In this document: positions 8,604 through 15,537 of the stretch, piece after piece | How the letters are laid out: each line of letters begins with the position of its first letter | How positions within the stretch are numbered: position 1 is the first letter of the stretch | Origin: Propionibacteriaceae bacterium | GTDB lineage: Bacteria; Actinomycetota; Actinomycetes; Propionibacteriales; Propionibacteriaceae | DNA length: 38,312 bases | Assembly: GCA_031265875.1 (NCBI GenBank) | Contig: JAISCA010000053.1 | Coordinates: forward strand, 1-38,312 | Reading direction: 5' to 3' | The notes under the pieces: model-generated | What the model saw: only the letters and a program-made list of their open reading frames with translations | The model's database searches: none | Told to the model about the DNA's origin: nothing | Program-made: the position numbers and the translations under genes

Positions 8604-9631
8604 AGGCCCCTCGCTTGACGACGACGGGCCAATCCGATCAGGACCGGGGCCCCGACGAAGGCGGTCAAGGTGGCGGCCGGCAGTTCGCCCGGCGGCGCCG
8701 CCACTCGGCCGATGATGTCAGCGGCCAGGACCACGGTCGGCGCCAAGGCGGCGGTCAGCGCCATTATCCAGGGCTGGTTGGGTCCGACCAACCAGCGGGC
8801 GACGTGGGGCGCCATCAGGCCGACGAAGCCGATCGGGCCGGCCAGAGCGGTGGCCGCCCCGGCCATCAGGGTGACGGCCAGCACCCCGGTCACCCGGGTC
8901 AGAGCCAGCCGGGCCCCCAGGGCTTGGGCCAAGTCGTCGCCGAAGGCGAGCGCGCCCAGCGGGCGGGCCACGGCCACGGCGGCGCCGATCCCGATCAGAG
9001 CGGCCGGGGCGGTGCCAGCGATGGCCGGCCAGGTGATGTTGGACAACGAGCCGATCTCCCAGGCCACCATGGCGTTGAAAGCCTGTCGGTTGGACAGCCG
9101 GATGATCGAGGTGATGCCGGCTAAGACAGCGCCGAAGGCCATGCCGGCCAGCACCAGGCGGGCCGGGGAACCGCCCAGCCGTCCGACCGAGCCGATCAAG
9201 AAGACGCCCCCGGTGGCGGCGAGAGCGCCAGCGAAGGCGAACCAGACGTAGGTGGCCGGAGAGGTCACCTGGAACACCCCGACGGCGATGGCGACGAAGA
9301 AGGCCGCCCCGGCGTTGACGCCGAGCAGGCCCGGGTCGGCCAAGGGGTTGCGGGTCAGCCCTTGGACGATGGCGCCGGACAACCCCAGGCTGGCCCCGAC
9401 CAGCGCTCCTGCCACCGTCCGGGGCAGGCGTAGACCGATCACGGTGGCGACGGCCTCAGGCGAGGCCGACCCGCCGGTCAGGGCGGAGAAGACCTCGGCC
9501 GGGTCGATGGCGCGGGCGCCGATGGCCAGCGAAGCCAACAGCGTCAGGGCTAACAAGGCGACGACCGCCACCAAGGCGACTAGCCGGCGGCCGAGCTGAG
9601 GCTTGGCGCTGACGATGGGCGGCAGTGGCAC
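8600..9631 (-). CDS. Ferric-siderophore ABC transporter permease (FecCD family), first subunit
   Basis: A 343-residue multi-pass permease and the promoter-proximal gene of the iron-uptake operon. GALVGASLGLSGAIVQGLTRNPLADPGLLGVNAGA and AGPIGFVGLMAPHVARWLVG are the FecCD hallmark segments. The start is GTG at 9631. No good ribosome site precedes it, but a TANNNT-type box (TAGTCT on the minus strand, about 9642-9647) sits 8 nt away, so the mRNA may be leaderless. Transcription starts beside three DtxR/IdeR-like boxes, which implies iron repression shared with the divergent lipoprotein gene. Confidence 0.92.
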   Translation of the reverse strand: MPLPPIVSAKPQLGRRLVALVAVVALLALTLLASLAIGARAIDPAEVFSALTGGSASPEAVATVIGLRLPRTVAGALVGASLGLSGAIVQGLTRNPLADPGLLGVNAGAAFFVAIAVGVFQVTSPATYVWFAFAGALAATGGVFLIGSVGRLGGSPARLVLAGMAFGAVLAGITSIIRLSNRQAFNAMVAWEIGSLSNITWPAIAGTAPAALIGIGAAVAVARPLGALAFGDDLAQALGARLALTRVTGVLAVTLMAGAATALAGPIGFVGLMAPHVARWLVGPNQPWIMALTAALAPTVVLAADIIGRVAAPPGELPAATLTAFVGAPVLIGLARRRQARGL

Positions 9632-9666
9632 GGTGCGTAAGACTATCGACTGGCTGACTCAGAATC

Positions 9667-9722
9667 TTAGGCTTGCCTAAAGTGGACTTAGGGTTACCTA
9701 ATGCGATGTTAGGCTAGCCTAA
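9667..9722. promoter_or_regulatory. Three DtxR/IdeR-like iron boxes at 21-bp spacing
   Basis: Three dyads match the core of the DtxR/IdeR operator TTAGGNNNNCCTAA: TTAGGCTTGCCTAA at 9667-9680, TTAGGGTTACCTAA at 9688-9701 and TTAGGCTAGCCTAA at 9709-9722. Their starts are exactly 21 bp apart, two helical turns, so repressor dimers would line up on one face of the DNA. They lie between the divergent permease operon and the lipoprotein gene, and should repress both under iron-replete conditions. Confidence 0.9.
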
Positions 9723-9846
9723 GTTCTGGTCATCCGACCATTCATTCCCTCGACCGGCGCCAGGTCTCGACCACCGCCTCCGTGGAACCAGCCGGCCGGC
9801 TGCGCCGACACGGAACGGCGCCCTGTCAGAAGAAAGGACCCTCCTC

Positions 9847-10845
9847 GTGAGAATCCCTGCCCGCTGGAGTGTCGGCCTGCTCTTGGCCGCCACCTTGTCT
9901 TTGGCGGCCTGCTCCTCGAACGCCCCCGTCGACCCAGTCTCCAGCCCGCCCGCGTCCGCCGACGGGGCCTACCCAGTGGTGGTCGAGACGAAGTTCGGGG
10001 CGGTCACCGTCGAGTCCGCTCCGCAGCGCGTCGTGGCCTTGGGCTGGGGCGACGCCGAGACCGCGCTGGCCCTAGGCGTCCAACCGGTCGGGGCCTCGGA
10101 TTGGCTGGGCTTCGGTGGCGACGGCGTCGGCCCCTGGTCCGAGGGTCTGTACACCGCCTCGCCCACCATCGTCGGCACCATGGAGCCGTCCTTCGAGGAG
10201 ATCGCGGCCCTTAGGCCGGATCTGATCCTGGACGTGCGCTCCTCCGGCGACAGCGAGCGCCACGCCCGGCTGTCCGCCATCGCTCCCACCATCGGCGTGC
10301 CGGTGGGCGGCGACGCCTATCTGACCAGTTCGGACCAACAGGTCCGTATGATCGCCGCCGCGCTGGGCCAAGTCGCCGCCGGCGAGGCCATGATCGCCCA
10401 AGTCGAAGCGGCTTTCCAGTCCGCCCGCCAAGCCCACCCCGACTGGGCCGGTTTGACGGCCACGGCGGCCACCCGGACCTCTGAGTCCTGGGGCGCCTAC
10501 GTCGAGGGCTCCGACCGCGTCATCTTCCTGGAACGGCTCGGCTTCGTCCAGAGCCCGGCCATCGCGGCCCTCAAGCCCAACGAGGGCGCCCTCGGCTTCT
10601 CCGTCAGTGTCTCGGCCGAGCGGCTCGACCTCTTCGACGCCGATCTGGTGGTGGCCTTCCCGATCTGGATACCGACCACCGACATCACCGACGATCCGGG
10701 TTGGCGGGCCATCCCGGCCATCGCGGCCGGCCACGACGTCGTGATCGACGGCGACCTGTCCAGCGCCTACTCGGTCGGCACCGTACCGGGCATCTTGTAC
10801 GCCCTGCAGCACATCGTGCCCCTGATCGCCGACGCTCTGGACTGA
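9847..10845 (+). CDS. Iron-siderophore substrate-binding lipoprotein (FepB/FhuD class)
   Basis: Captures ferric siderophore outside the membrane and delivers it to the FecCD permeases. The 332-residue protein begins with a lipoprotein signal: a basic start, a hydrophobic core, and the lipobox LAAC with C22 as the lipidated residue. The class III binding-protein fold is recognisable from APQRVVALGWGDAETALALGVQPVGASDW and SFEEIAALRPDLILDV. The GTG start at 9847 is supported by AGAAAGGA about 8 nt before it. It is transcribed divergently from the permease/ATPase operon and shares its iron boxes. It is the last chromosomal gene before the prophage attachment site. Confidence 0.94.
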   Translation: MRIPARWSVGLLLAATLSLAACSSNAPVDPVSSPPASADGAYPVVVETKFGAVTVESAPQRVVALGWGDAETALALGVQPVGASDWLGFGGDGVGPWSEGLYTASPTIVGTMEPSFEEIAALRPDLILDVRSSGDSERHARLSAIAPTIGVPVGGDAYLTSSDQQVRMIAAALGQVAAGEAMIAQVEAAFQSARQAHPDWAGLTATAATRTSESWGAYVEGSDRVIFLERLGFVQSPAIAALKPNEGALGFSVSVSAERLDLFDADLVVAFPIWIPTTDITDDPGWRAIPAIAAGHDVVIDGDLSSAYSVGTVPGILYALQHIVPLIADALD

Positions 10846-10870
10846 TCTGTCCGACCCTAGAGCCAAGAGC

Positions 10871-10903
10871 GGCGGGGGAGTCCTGTGTCAAAGCTCCCCC
10901 GCC
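10871..10903. terminator. Hairpin overlapping the tRNA-Asn 3' end
   Basis: GGCGGGGGAG (10871-10880) and CTCCCCCGCC (10894-10903) form a perfect 10-bp stem with a 13-nt loop. One arm is the 3' acceptor strand of the tRNA-Asn remnant. The hairpin begins 25 bp after the lipoprotein stop and can serve as its terminator. On the other strand it could have ended the tRNA transcript before integration. No T-run is present. Confidence 0.5.
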
Positions 10904-10939
10904 TGGACTCGAACCAGGAACCCTCTGATTAACAGTCAG
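10894..10939 (-). other. attL: orphan 3' half of tRNA-Asn (anticodon GTT)
   Basis: The minus strand shows the anticodon loop CTGTTAA (anticodon GTT at 10931-10933), the variable region, a T arm CCTGG-TTCGAGT-CCAGG, the acceptor strand CGGGGGA and discriminator G73 at 10894. CCA is not encoded. The 5' acceptor strand and a proper D arm are missing: upstream bases do not pair, and the first anticodon-stem pair is already a mismatch (C-A). This is what remains at one junction when a phage integrates into the 3' half of a tRNA gene. The core is about 46 bp. The intact tRNA-Asn should lie at the right junction, outside the window. Confidence 0.8.
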
Positions 10940-10960
10940 GTCTAGTTGCCAACCTAATCA

Positions 10961-10973
10961 CCACCTGACTAGG
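10961..10973 (-). promoter_or_regulatory. CCTAGTCAGRTGG-type site, copy A (next to attL)
   Basis: On the minus strand this reads CCTAGTCAGGTGG, identical over nine to thirteen bases to the sites at 33015-33027, 35107-35119 and 35216-35228. It sits just inside the prophage beside attL, embedded in a short dyad CACCTGACTAGGTG (10962-10975). It could be an integrase or excisionase arm site, or a scattered repressor site. Confidence 0.4.
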
Positions 10974-11000
10974 TGAAATAAAGTTGAATGCGCCGGTTTA

Positions 11001-11020
11001 GGTAGCTACCGGGTAGCTAC
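11001..11020. repeat. Tandem GGTAGCTAC repeat near attL
   Basis: GGTAGCTAC occurs at 11001-11009 and again at 11012-11020, an 11-bp step. The first copy is part of the palindrome GGTAGCTACC. Its place about 60 bp inside the prophage end suggests an arm-type binding site for the integrase, by analogy with other tyrosine integrase att sites. Confidence 0.4.
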
Positions 11021-11063
11021 ACAATCTGACCTCAACCGACAACCCGACCCATCACGCACAACC

Positions 11064-11201
11064 TCAGTCGGCAACCCGTTCGGCCGCCAATTCCTCGATC
11101 CAGCCGGCCACCGCCTCGGCGGCGTGCGCCCGCGCCGCCGAGGGCAGGTCGGTCCAGAGGCGGCGGGGGATCGGGGCCATCATCTCAGACGGGCGGCTCA
11201 T
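11064..11201 (-). CDS. Short hypothetical protein between terminator and attL
   Basis: A possible 45-residue protein, MSRPSEMMAPIPRRLWTDLP and onward, ends in an amphipathic, acidic helix (EAVAGWIEELAAERVAD). I do not recognise a family. It lies beyond the late-operon terminator, so it would need its own promoter. An in-frame ATG at 11216, close behind AGGAAGG, is an alternative start. The opposite strand across 11180-11279 could encode a hydrophobic segment but has no start codon, which favours the minus-strand reading. Genes at this spot between lysis genes and attL are often lysogenic accessory genes. Confidence 0.35.
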   Translation of the reverse strand: MSRPSEMMAPIPRRLWTDLPSAARAHAAEAVAGWIEELAAERVAD

Positions 11202-11310
11202 CACCACAGGAGCCATCGCCTTCCTAGGCTTCGGCGCGGTGATCGCGCTGAACCTGATCCCCCGCCGCGACAGCCAGTGAACCGATCCTGTGCCACGGGA
11301 ACGTGAAAAA

Positions 11311-11340
11311 GGGCCCCCTCGGCCGAAGCCGAGGGGGCCC
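11311..11340 (-). terminator. Rho-independent terminator of the late operon
   Basis: A perfect 13-bp stem with a TTCG loop (GGGCCCCCTCGGC arms) is followed on the minus strand by TTTTT at 11306-11310. It lies 25 bp after the last lysis-cassette gene and is the strongest intrinsic terminator in the window. It marks the end of the roughly 21-kb minus-strand late transcript. Confidence 0.92.
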
Positions 11341-11365
11341 TCCCCATCACCGAAGGAGCGAACGA

Positions 11366-11704
11366 TCAATCAGCGGACCACGCCGAAGCCGGCCCCGTCG
11401 CCTCCGTCAACCGATTGAGATGCTGACGATCCGTCAGCACCTCGGCCCGCAACTGGGCCACGTCACGCCGGATAGCGGCCTGATCCGACCGGACCCCGTC
11501 CACCTTGGCCGAGACCTCCGCCAGCGTCACCGTTAGCCGGTCCGTCGCGTCACCCAAATGAGCCGACCCATGATTGGTCTTGATCTGCCGGCGCACGTCC
11601 GAGGACGTCTTTTGAGAGTTGTGGGCGAACACCGCCGCGATGATCGACGCCGCCCCGCCGATCAAGGCGATGACGACCATCGCCACCGCCTCGACCGCGC
11701 CCAT
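11366..11704 (-). CDS. Small membrane protein with coiled coil (DUF2746-like, holin-associated)
   Basis: 112 residues. One N-terminal transmembrane helix (about residues 3-27, AVAMVVIALIGGAASIIAAVF) precedes a long charged helix, RLTVTLAEVSAKVDGVRSDQ and onward, likely a coiled coil. The layout resembles the DUF2746 proteins found beside lysins in actinophages, which are proposed as second holins or spanin-like factors. It starts with ATG at 11704, overlapping the holin stop by one base, and is the last gene before the terminator. The lysis role is inferred from position and topology. Confidence 0.7.
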   Translation of the reverse strand: MGAVEAVAMVVIALIGGAASIIAAVFAHNSQKTSSDVRRQIKTNHGSAHLGDATDRLTVTLAEVSAKVDGVRSDQAAIRRDVAQLRAEVLTDRQHLNRLTEATGPASAWSAD

Positions 11705-12027
11705 CAAGCCACCCCAGACAGATCGTCCTCAATGGCCCGTCTGGGTTTGGAGTCCTCACCCGCGATCCAGTCCAGCAAGCCCGTGGGCTTGAGGGCCGCG
11801 AAGACCGCCTGGCACACGCCGATGGCACTGGCGAGCGAGGTGGCGATGGCCTCCCACGAGGCCGGGGCGGCTGTGGCGAAGAGGCCGATGCCGCAGAGGG
11901 CGACGGCGGCCAGGATGGCGATCAGGCGCTTCTGGCCACTCGTGAGGGTGAGGCGGCCGAGGAGTGCGGTGGCGATCGCTCCTAGGGTCCCGGCGATGGC
12001 TGGGACGGCGATCAGGTCAGGCGTCAT
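11704..12027 (-). CDS. Putative holin
   Basis: 107 residues with three hydrophobic segments (about 5-24, 35-55 and 60-78) and a charged C-terminal tail, KPRRAIEDDLSGVA. This is the size and topology of a small phage holin that permeabilises the membrane to release the endolysin. The ATG at 12027 overlaps the endolysin stop by 11 bp. The endolysin-holin-membrane protein order is usual in phages of actinobacteria. The family assignment rests on topology and context rather than on a sequence signature. Confidence 0.75.
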   Translation of the reverse strand: MTPDLIAVPAIAGTLGAIATALLGRLTLTSGQKRLIAILAAVALCGIGLFATAAPASWEAIATSLASAIGVCQAVFAALKPTGLLDWIAGEDSKPRRAIEDDLSGVA

Positions 12028-12763
12028 GGTGGCCTCCGAGGTTGTCGAGGAGTTCCTGGCCCCGCTCTGGGGTGAGGAGGTGGAAGAGGACGGCGATGCG
12101 GATGAGCGCGGTCAGGAGGGATGTCCAGGCTGTGCCGGTTTGGGTCGGTGGCTCGGGCTCAGGGTCGGGCTCTGGCGGCTCAGGGGCTGGCTCGATGGGC
12201 TCGGGCTCAGGGTCCGGCGTCGGCTCGGGAGCGGGCTCAGGGACCGGATCAGGCTCGGGCGTCGGCGTCTGTGGCCCGCCGTTGCGCAGGATCTCGTTCG
12301 CCCTGGCCACCAGCCAATCCACGTCGGTGTTCCCGGGGCACATGGTGGCCGTGAACTGGTTGTGCAGGAACACGTTGACGCCAAGCCGCAACTCGCCCCA
12401 ACCGTATTTGTCGGCGAAGTAAGCCAGCAGCCAAGCCGAGTTCTCCAGTGTGGCCCGGCTGGGCGGGTTCGCCGTGGGATCGGTCCCCCAGCCGCCGACG
12501 AGTTCGACGCCGATGTACTTCTGGTTGGCCGCCCAATCCCCGGCGTGCCAAGCTATATCACGCTCCCTGACGTACTGATGCACCGGCAATTCCGGGCCGA
12601 CGCCGTAATGCGCCGACGCCTCCCGCGTGCCGTTGAAGACATTGTCGATGGCCGCCAGACTCGACGTCACCGACCAATGGAGGACGACGCCGACGGGGGT
12701 GCGGTTGGCGACTGTGAAGTGCTTCGCGCCGATCCATTCGTATGGGGTTTCTGGGACTGCCAT
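12017..12763 (-). CDS. Endolysin: N-acetylmuramoyl-L-alanine amidase with Pro/Glu linker
   Basis: Cleaves the bond between muramic acid and the peptide stem of peptidoglycan at lysis. Residues 10-160 are an Amidase_2/PGRP domain. The zinc ligands are likely H29 (VVLHW), H134 (FLHNQ) and C142 (TMCPG); AHYGVG and IGVELVGG are typical strands. Residues 168-208 are a linker of repeated Pro-Glu/Asp units, encoded by a repetitive GGCTCGGGCTCAGGG-like DNA tract. The C-terminal 38 residues form a hydrophobic helix, TAWTSLLTALIRIAVLFHLL, then a polar tail. This is not a known wall-binding module and looks membrane- or holin-associated. It lies directly upstream of the holin. Confidence 0.92.
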   Translation of the reverse strand: MAVPETPYEWIGAKHFTVANRTPVGVVLHWSVTSSLAAIDNVFNGTREASAHYGVGPELPVHQYVRERDIAWHAGDWAANQKYIGVELVGGWGTDPTANPPSRATLENSAWLLAYFADKYGWGELRLGVNVFLHNQFTATMCPGNTDVDWLVARANEILRNGGPQTPTPEPDPVPEPAPEPTPDPEPEPIEPAPEPPEPDPEPEPPTQTGTAWTSLLTALIRIAVLFHLLTPERGQELLDNLGGHHDA

Positions 12764-12783
12764 GATGATTCAATTTCCTTCGG

Positions 12784-13275
12784 TCAGAAGAGGCGGCGGG
12801 CGTGGAGGTAGCCGATGTCGGCGTAGCCGTCGCGGTTGAGTCCGTGCGCCCCGCATTGGACTTGATAGGCCCGCTGGAGGGTGATGTCGTGCATCATCAC
12901 CAGACAATTTCCGCCCACCAGGTAGCCGAAATTCGTCTCGACTGTCAAAGCGACATCGCTGGTGGATATCTCGGCGGCCTTGTTGCCGTCGTAGGCGCTG
13001 CTCCCGGAATACCCCCGATAATACGTGATCGTGAACCATCTCGCGCCAGAAGTCGACGCGACCACGGGATAGGCGTAATTACCCGACCGGATCATCTTGA
13101 ACCGGAGCCCGTCGAAATCCACCTGAGCGATCGTGCCGCCGGCCGGGAAGTTCCCGATCTGACTGAACCAAGATAGGGCCGCCCCTTTGAAGAACAGGAG
13201 CGCCTCACTGTCGACGTCGGCGACCCCGATCGGAATCGCTCCGACCGGGGTGCCCCCGACATAGAACCGCGCCAT
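12784..13275 (-). CDS. Hypothetical tail-associated protein
   Basis: 163 residues, beta-rich, Gly/Tyr/Ser-rich, with no membrane segment or signal peptide. The opening, RFYVGGTPVGAIPIGVADV, resembles short N-terminal strands of phage fibre or tip proteins. It follows the fibre gene by 4 bp and precedes the endolysin, a slot usually filled by receptor-binding or accessory tail proteins. I do not recognise a family. A role in host contact is inferred from position only. Confidence 0.65.
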   Translation of the reverse strand: MARFYVGGTPVGAIPIGVADVDSEALLFFKGAALSWFSQIGNFPAGGTIAQVDFDGLRFKMIRSGNYAYPVVASTSGARWFTITYYRGYSGSSAYDGNKAAEISTSDVALTVETNFGYLVGGNCLVMMHDITLQRAYQVQCGAHGLNRDGYADIGYLHARRLF

Positions 13276-13279
13276 CGGT

Positions 13280-14407
13280 CTAACCGGTGACGACGTACCA
13301 GACGTTGGGGTCTGGCGTCGATGGAAGCGTGGCGACGACCTGGAACTTCGAGCTGTCAGCCTTCAAGCCGAGGGCGTCGGTGGTGGCCTTCTGCGTCATC
13401 GCCGTCTGCGTCGACTGACCGGTGGCGGCGGCCAAGCTCAGGATTTCCAAATAGGGCGTCAGGTCGATTTCGGTCGTGCCGATCATCTCGAATCGGGACT
13501 CTGATTCGAGCCAGCAGTATTCCGTGTAGGGGCCGCTTTGCTGCGACTCGTCCCGCTGCAGATAGATCACATTGGATTGGCCGGTCGTGGGCAATTGCGA
13601 GACGGTCTGGAATTCCATATTGACGATGGAGTCCCGGATATCGGACAGCATGCCGCTGACAGCGGCTTGGCTGATCACGTTCGTGGTCGAATCTCCCTCG
13701 ACCTGCACGACCGAGGTCTTGTCGACCTTGCCCCCCACCGTGGTGTCCACGGCCGTGAACTTCTGCGCCACGGTCTGAGTCTGCCCGGCGACCATCGGGA
13801 CATCTCCGGCGGCCAAGACGACATTGTTGTCCCAACCCAGCTGGGGGAGGACGCCGTTGACCGACTTGACGATCACGTCCTCGATCCTGGTGCCGTCCTG
13901 GGTCTTGAGGTCGTCCCACCAGAGTTCGACGTTCCCGTCGGGGTCCGGGGTCTGGTCGTTGACAGAAATTAAGAACCGGTTCGGCAGCTTGTCAGTGATC
14001 TCATCCACTTCTTGCTTGATGGTCCAATTCGGGGTATCAGCCGCGTATGGGAGATTCTCGCCGCTCAGGGCGATATTCCCGCTGGTCGGCGCCGTCCCGT
14101 TGACCGACTTGACCTTGCCGTCCAAGGCCGCTTGGACGGTCACCCCGGTCGCGCTGGTGCCGATCTGCGAGGCGGCCACGGTGGCGTTCCCGCTGGCGTC
14201 CGGGGACTGCCCGTTGACCTTCTTCACAGCCGCGTCAGCGGTCGTCTTGACATTGTCGATGGCAGTCCCGACCGACGTGGTCGTGCCACTGACGTGGACC
14301 AAAAGGTCGTCGCCTGAGAGTTTGACGTTCCCATTCGCGTCAGGGGACTTCGAGTTGACGGTCTCCAGATCGCCGATCACATTACCGGCGACCACTAGCT
14401 TAGCCAT
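13280..14407 (-). CDS. Tail fibre protein with VNGxxPDxxGNV repeats
   Basis: 375 residues. Five related repeats of the form VNxxxPDxxGNVxLxxxDL are visible near residues 17-35, 64-81, 102-119, 149-167 and 183-203. These repeats are well known in phage tail and head fibres, where they build trimeric shafts. The C-terminus has two LPxTxxxNVIYL/WYV-type strands. The ATG at 14407 is chosen over an upstream codon because AAGGAG precedes it. The start MAKLVVAGNVIG is strikingly like that of the next upstream gene (MAKLVIGPHVIGG), suggesting a shared attachment peptide. It is the likely receptor-binding or shaft protein. Confidence 0.85.
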   Translation of the reverse strand: MAKLVVAGNVIGDLETVNSKSPDANGNVKLSGDDLLVHVSGTTTSVGTAIDNVKTTADAAVKKVNGQSPDASGNATVAASQIGTSATGVTVQAALDGKVKSVNGTAPTSGNIALSGENLPYAADTPNWTIKQEVDEITDKLPNRFLISVNDQTPDPDGNVELWWDDLKTQDGTRIEDVIVKSVNGVLPQLGWDNNVVLAAGDVPMVAGQTQTVAQKFTAVDTTVGGKVDKTSVVQVEGDSTTNVISQAAVSGMLSDIRDSIVNMEFQTVSQLPTTGQSNVIYLQRDESQQSGPYTEYCWLESESRFEMIGTTEIDLTPYLEILSLAAATGQSTQTAMTQKATTDALGLKADSSKFQVVATLPSTPDPNVWYVVTG

Positions 14408-14453
14408 TATTTGACTCCTTATCATTCTTGGTTCGATTGGATGTATAGATGTG

Positions 14454-14852
14454 TTAGGCGGGTGCGATTAGCCAGGCCCCGTACAATCTGATGACCGTGG
14501 AATTAGGGGCATATCCGCCCTGCTCGGTCGGGCCGGTGACATTCCCATCGGCGTCCAGGACGAATCTCTCCGACTCTGAACTGTAAGACATGTTGTACGG
14601 CTTATAGTCGGTCTCTAATATCACCGGGCCGGGCGGCCGATAACCAGCGGGGACACCGATGAAAACATGCTCGTCGTCGTAAATCTCACGGTGAGCGATG
14701 AGCGCCACCGAGAGCTGGGCCACCGGCCCGCATCTGACGAGAGATGGACTGTCCGGGTCGGTCTGGCCCCACCCAGAGACCTCAATGACCTGGCCTGTTT
14801 CGACCGGCGGGGACCCGCCGATGACATGCGGGCCGATGACAAGCTTGGCCAT
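14454..14852 (-). CDS. Small tail-tip protein sharing the fibre N-terminus
   Basis: 132 residues from the ATG at 14852, which follows GAGGGGTGGGTGGA; an upstream GTG at 14861 would add three residues. The N-terminal MAKLVIGPHVIGG matches the start of the fibre protein encoded next, so both may dock on the same site or be assembled together. The rest is beta-rich, with LDADGNVTGP close to the fibre repeat consensus and no catalytic motif. I infer a fibre-like tip protein; the precise function is unknown. Confidence 0.7.
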   Translation of the reverse strand: MAKLVIGPHVIGGSPPVETGQVIEVSGWGQTDPDSPSLVRCGPVAQLSVALIAHREIYDDEHVFIGVPAGYRPPGPVILETDYKPYNMSYSSESERFVLDADGNVTGPTEQGGYAPNSTVIRLYGAWLIAPA

Positions 14853-14864
14853 TCCACCCACCCC

Positions 14865-15134
14865 TCAGACGACAACATACATAATGCGCTGGTCCAGATC
14901 GTCCGGCGGGATCAACCGGAACGCCGCCTCCGTCAACACCACCGTCACCTGGGCGTTGTCATCCTGATCAGGTCCGATCCGGTTGACTGTCGCCAACCCC
15001 GGCCCCTGCGGACCAGGCGGCCCCTGCTCCCCCTGCGGCCCCCGCAAACCATCCGCGATCCTCAGCAGGGTGGGCGGCGGTCCGACCGGCAAATCCGGCG
15101 GGTCCAACCGGACCCTCACACGAGGCCCGCTCAT
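14865..15134 (-). CDS. Small tail protein with collagen-like GXX segment
   Basis: 89 residues. The middle holds a short collagen-like run, GPQGEQGPPGPQGPG, a triple-helix seed common in phage tail fibres. It is flanked by an N-terminal PPDLPVGPPP segment and a C-terminal beta segment that ends DQRIMYVVV. The ATG at 15134 overlaps the upstream stop (ATGA). It lies in the fibre/tip cluster between two small tail genes. The trimerising role is inferred from the GXX run. Confidence 0.75.
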   Translation of the reverse strand: MSGPRVRVRLDPPDLPVGPPPTLLRIADGLRGPQGEQGPPGPQGPGLATVNRIGPDQDDNAQVTVVLTEAAFRLIPPDDLDQRIMYVVV

Positions 15135-15502
15135 GACACGGTCTCCTTGGTCTGGTCGTCCCGCAGGACGACAGTGCCTTGCCAAACGGTCCAGACGGTC
15201 TTCCCGGATCGGGGGTCGCCCGGCGGACCGACGGGGCCGCCGGTGAGCAGCAGCTCGATGTCGGCTTGGTAGGACCCGGCGGGTTGGGCGGTCTCCCAGT
15301 GCGTCAGGTCGACGGCGATCATGTCCCTCTTGACGAGGGTGACCCGGTCGGTGGACCAGGTGGCTAGGGAACCGCGCGCAGTCAACGTCCCAGACAGGAG
15401 GCCGGTGAATCCGGCGCCCCAAGGCGGGTCGAGGATGAGGAGGACGCGCTTGTCGTCCCCGCGCGTCAACGTGATCGTGTTCGATCGATCGTCGAAACTC
15501 AT
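15131..15502 (-). CDS. Small tail-tip/baseplate protein
   Basis: 123 residues starting MSFDDRSNTITLTRGDD, preceded by AGGAGG about 6 nt before the ATG. The pattern of a beta domain with LTRGDDKR near the start, GSYQADIELLLTGG in the middle and TVWQGTVVLRDD at the end recalls the N-terminal beta domain of siphophage baseplate upper proteins. It is coupled by ATGA overlap to the collagen-like gene. The family match is from general pattern only. Confidence 0.65.
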   Translation of the reverse strand: MSFDDRSNTITLTRGDDKRVLLILDPPWGAGFTGLLSGTLTARGSLATWSTDRVTLVKRDMIAVDLTHWETAQPAGSYQADIELLLTGGPVGPPGDPRSGKTVWTVWQGTVVLRDDQTKETVS

Positions 15503-15537
15503 GCGCTGTCCTCCTGTCCTGCTTGTGCGAGGGATGG

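Noticed and set aside
10860-10990. A complete tRNA-Asn gene
   Set aside because: The 5' acceptor strand and D arm do not fit, so only the 3' half is present; annotated as attL.
11180-11279. Plus-strand hydrophobic segment (ITTGAIAFLGFGAVIALNLI)
   Set aside because: No start codon in frame before it; the opposite strand gives a better protein.
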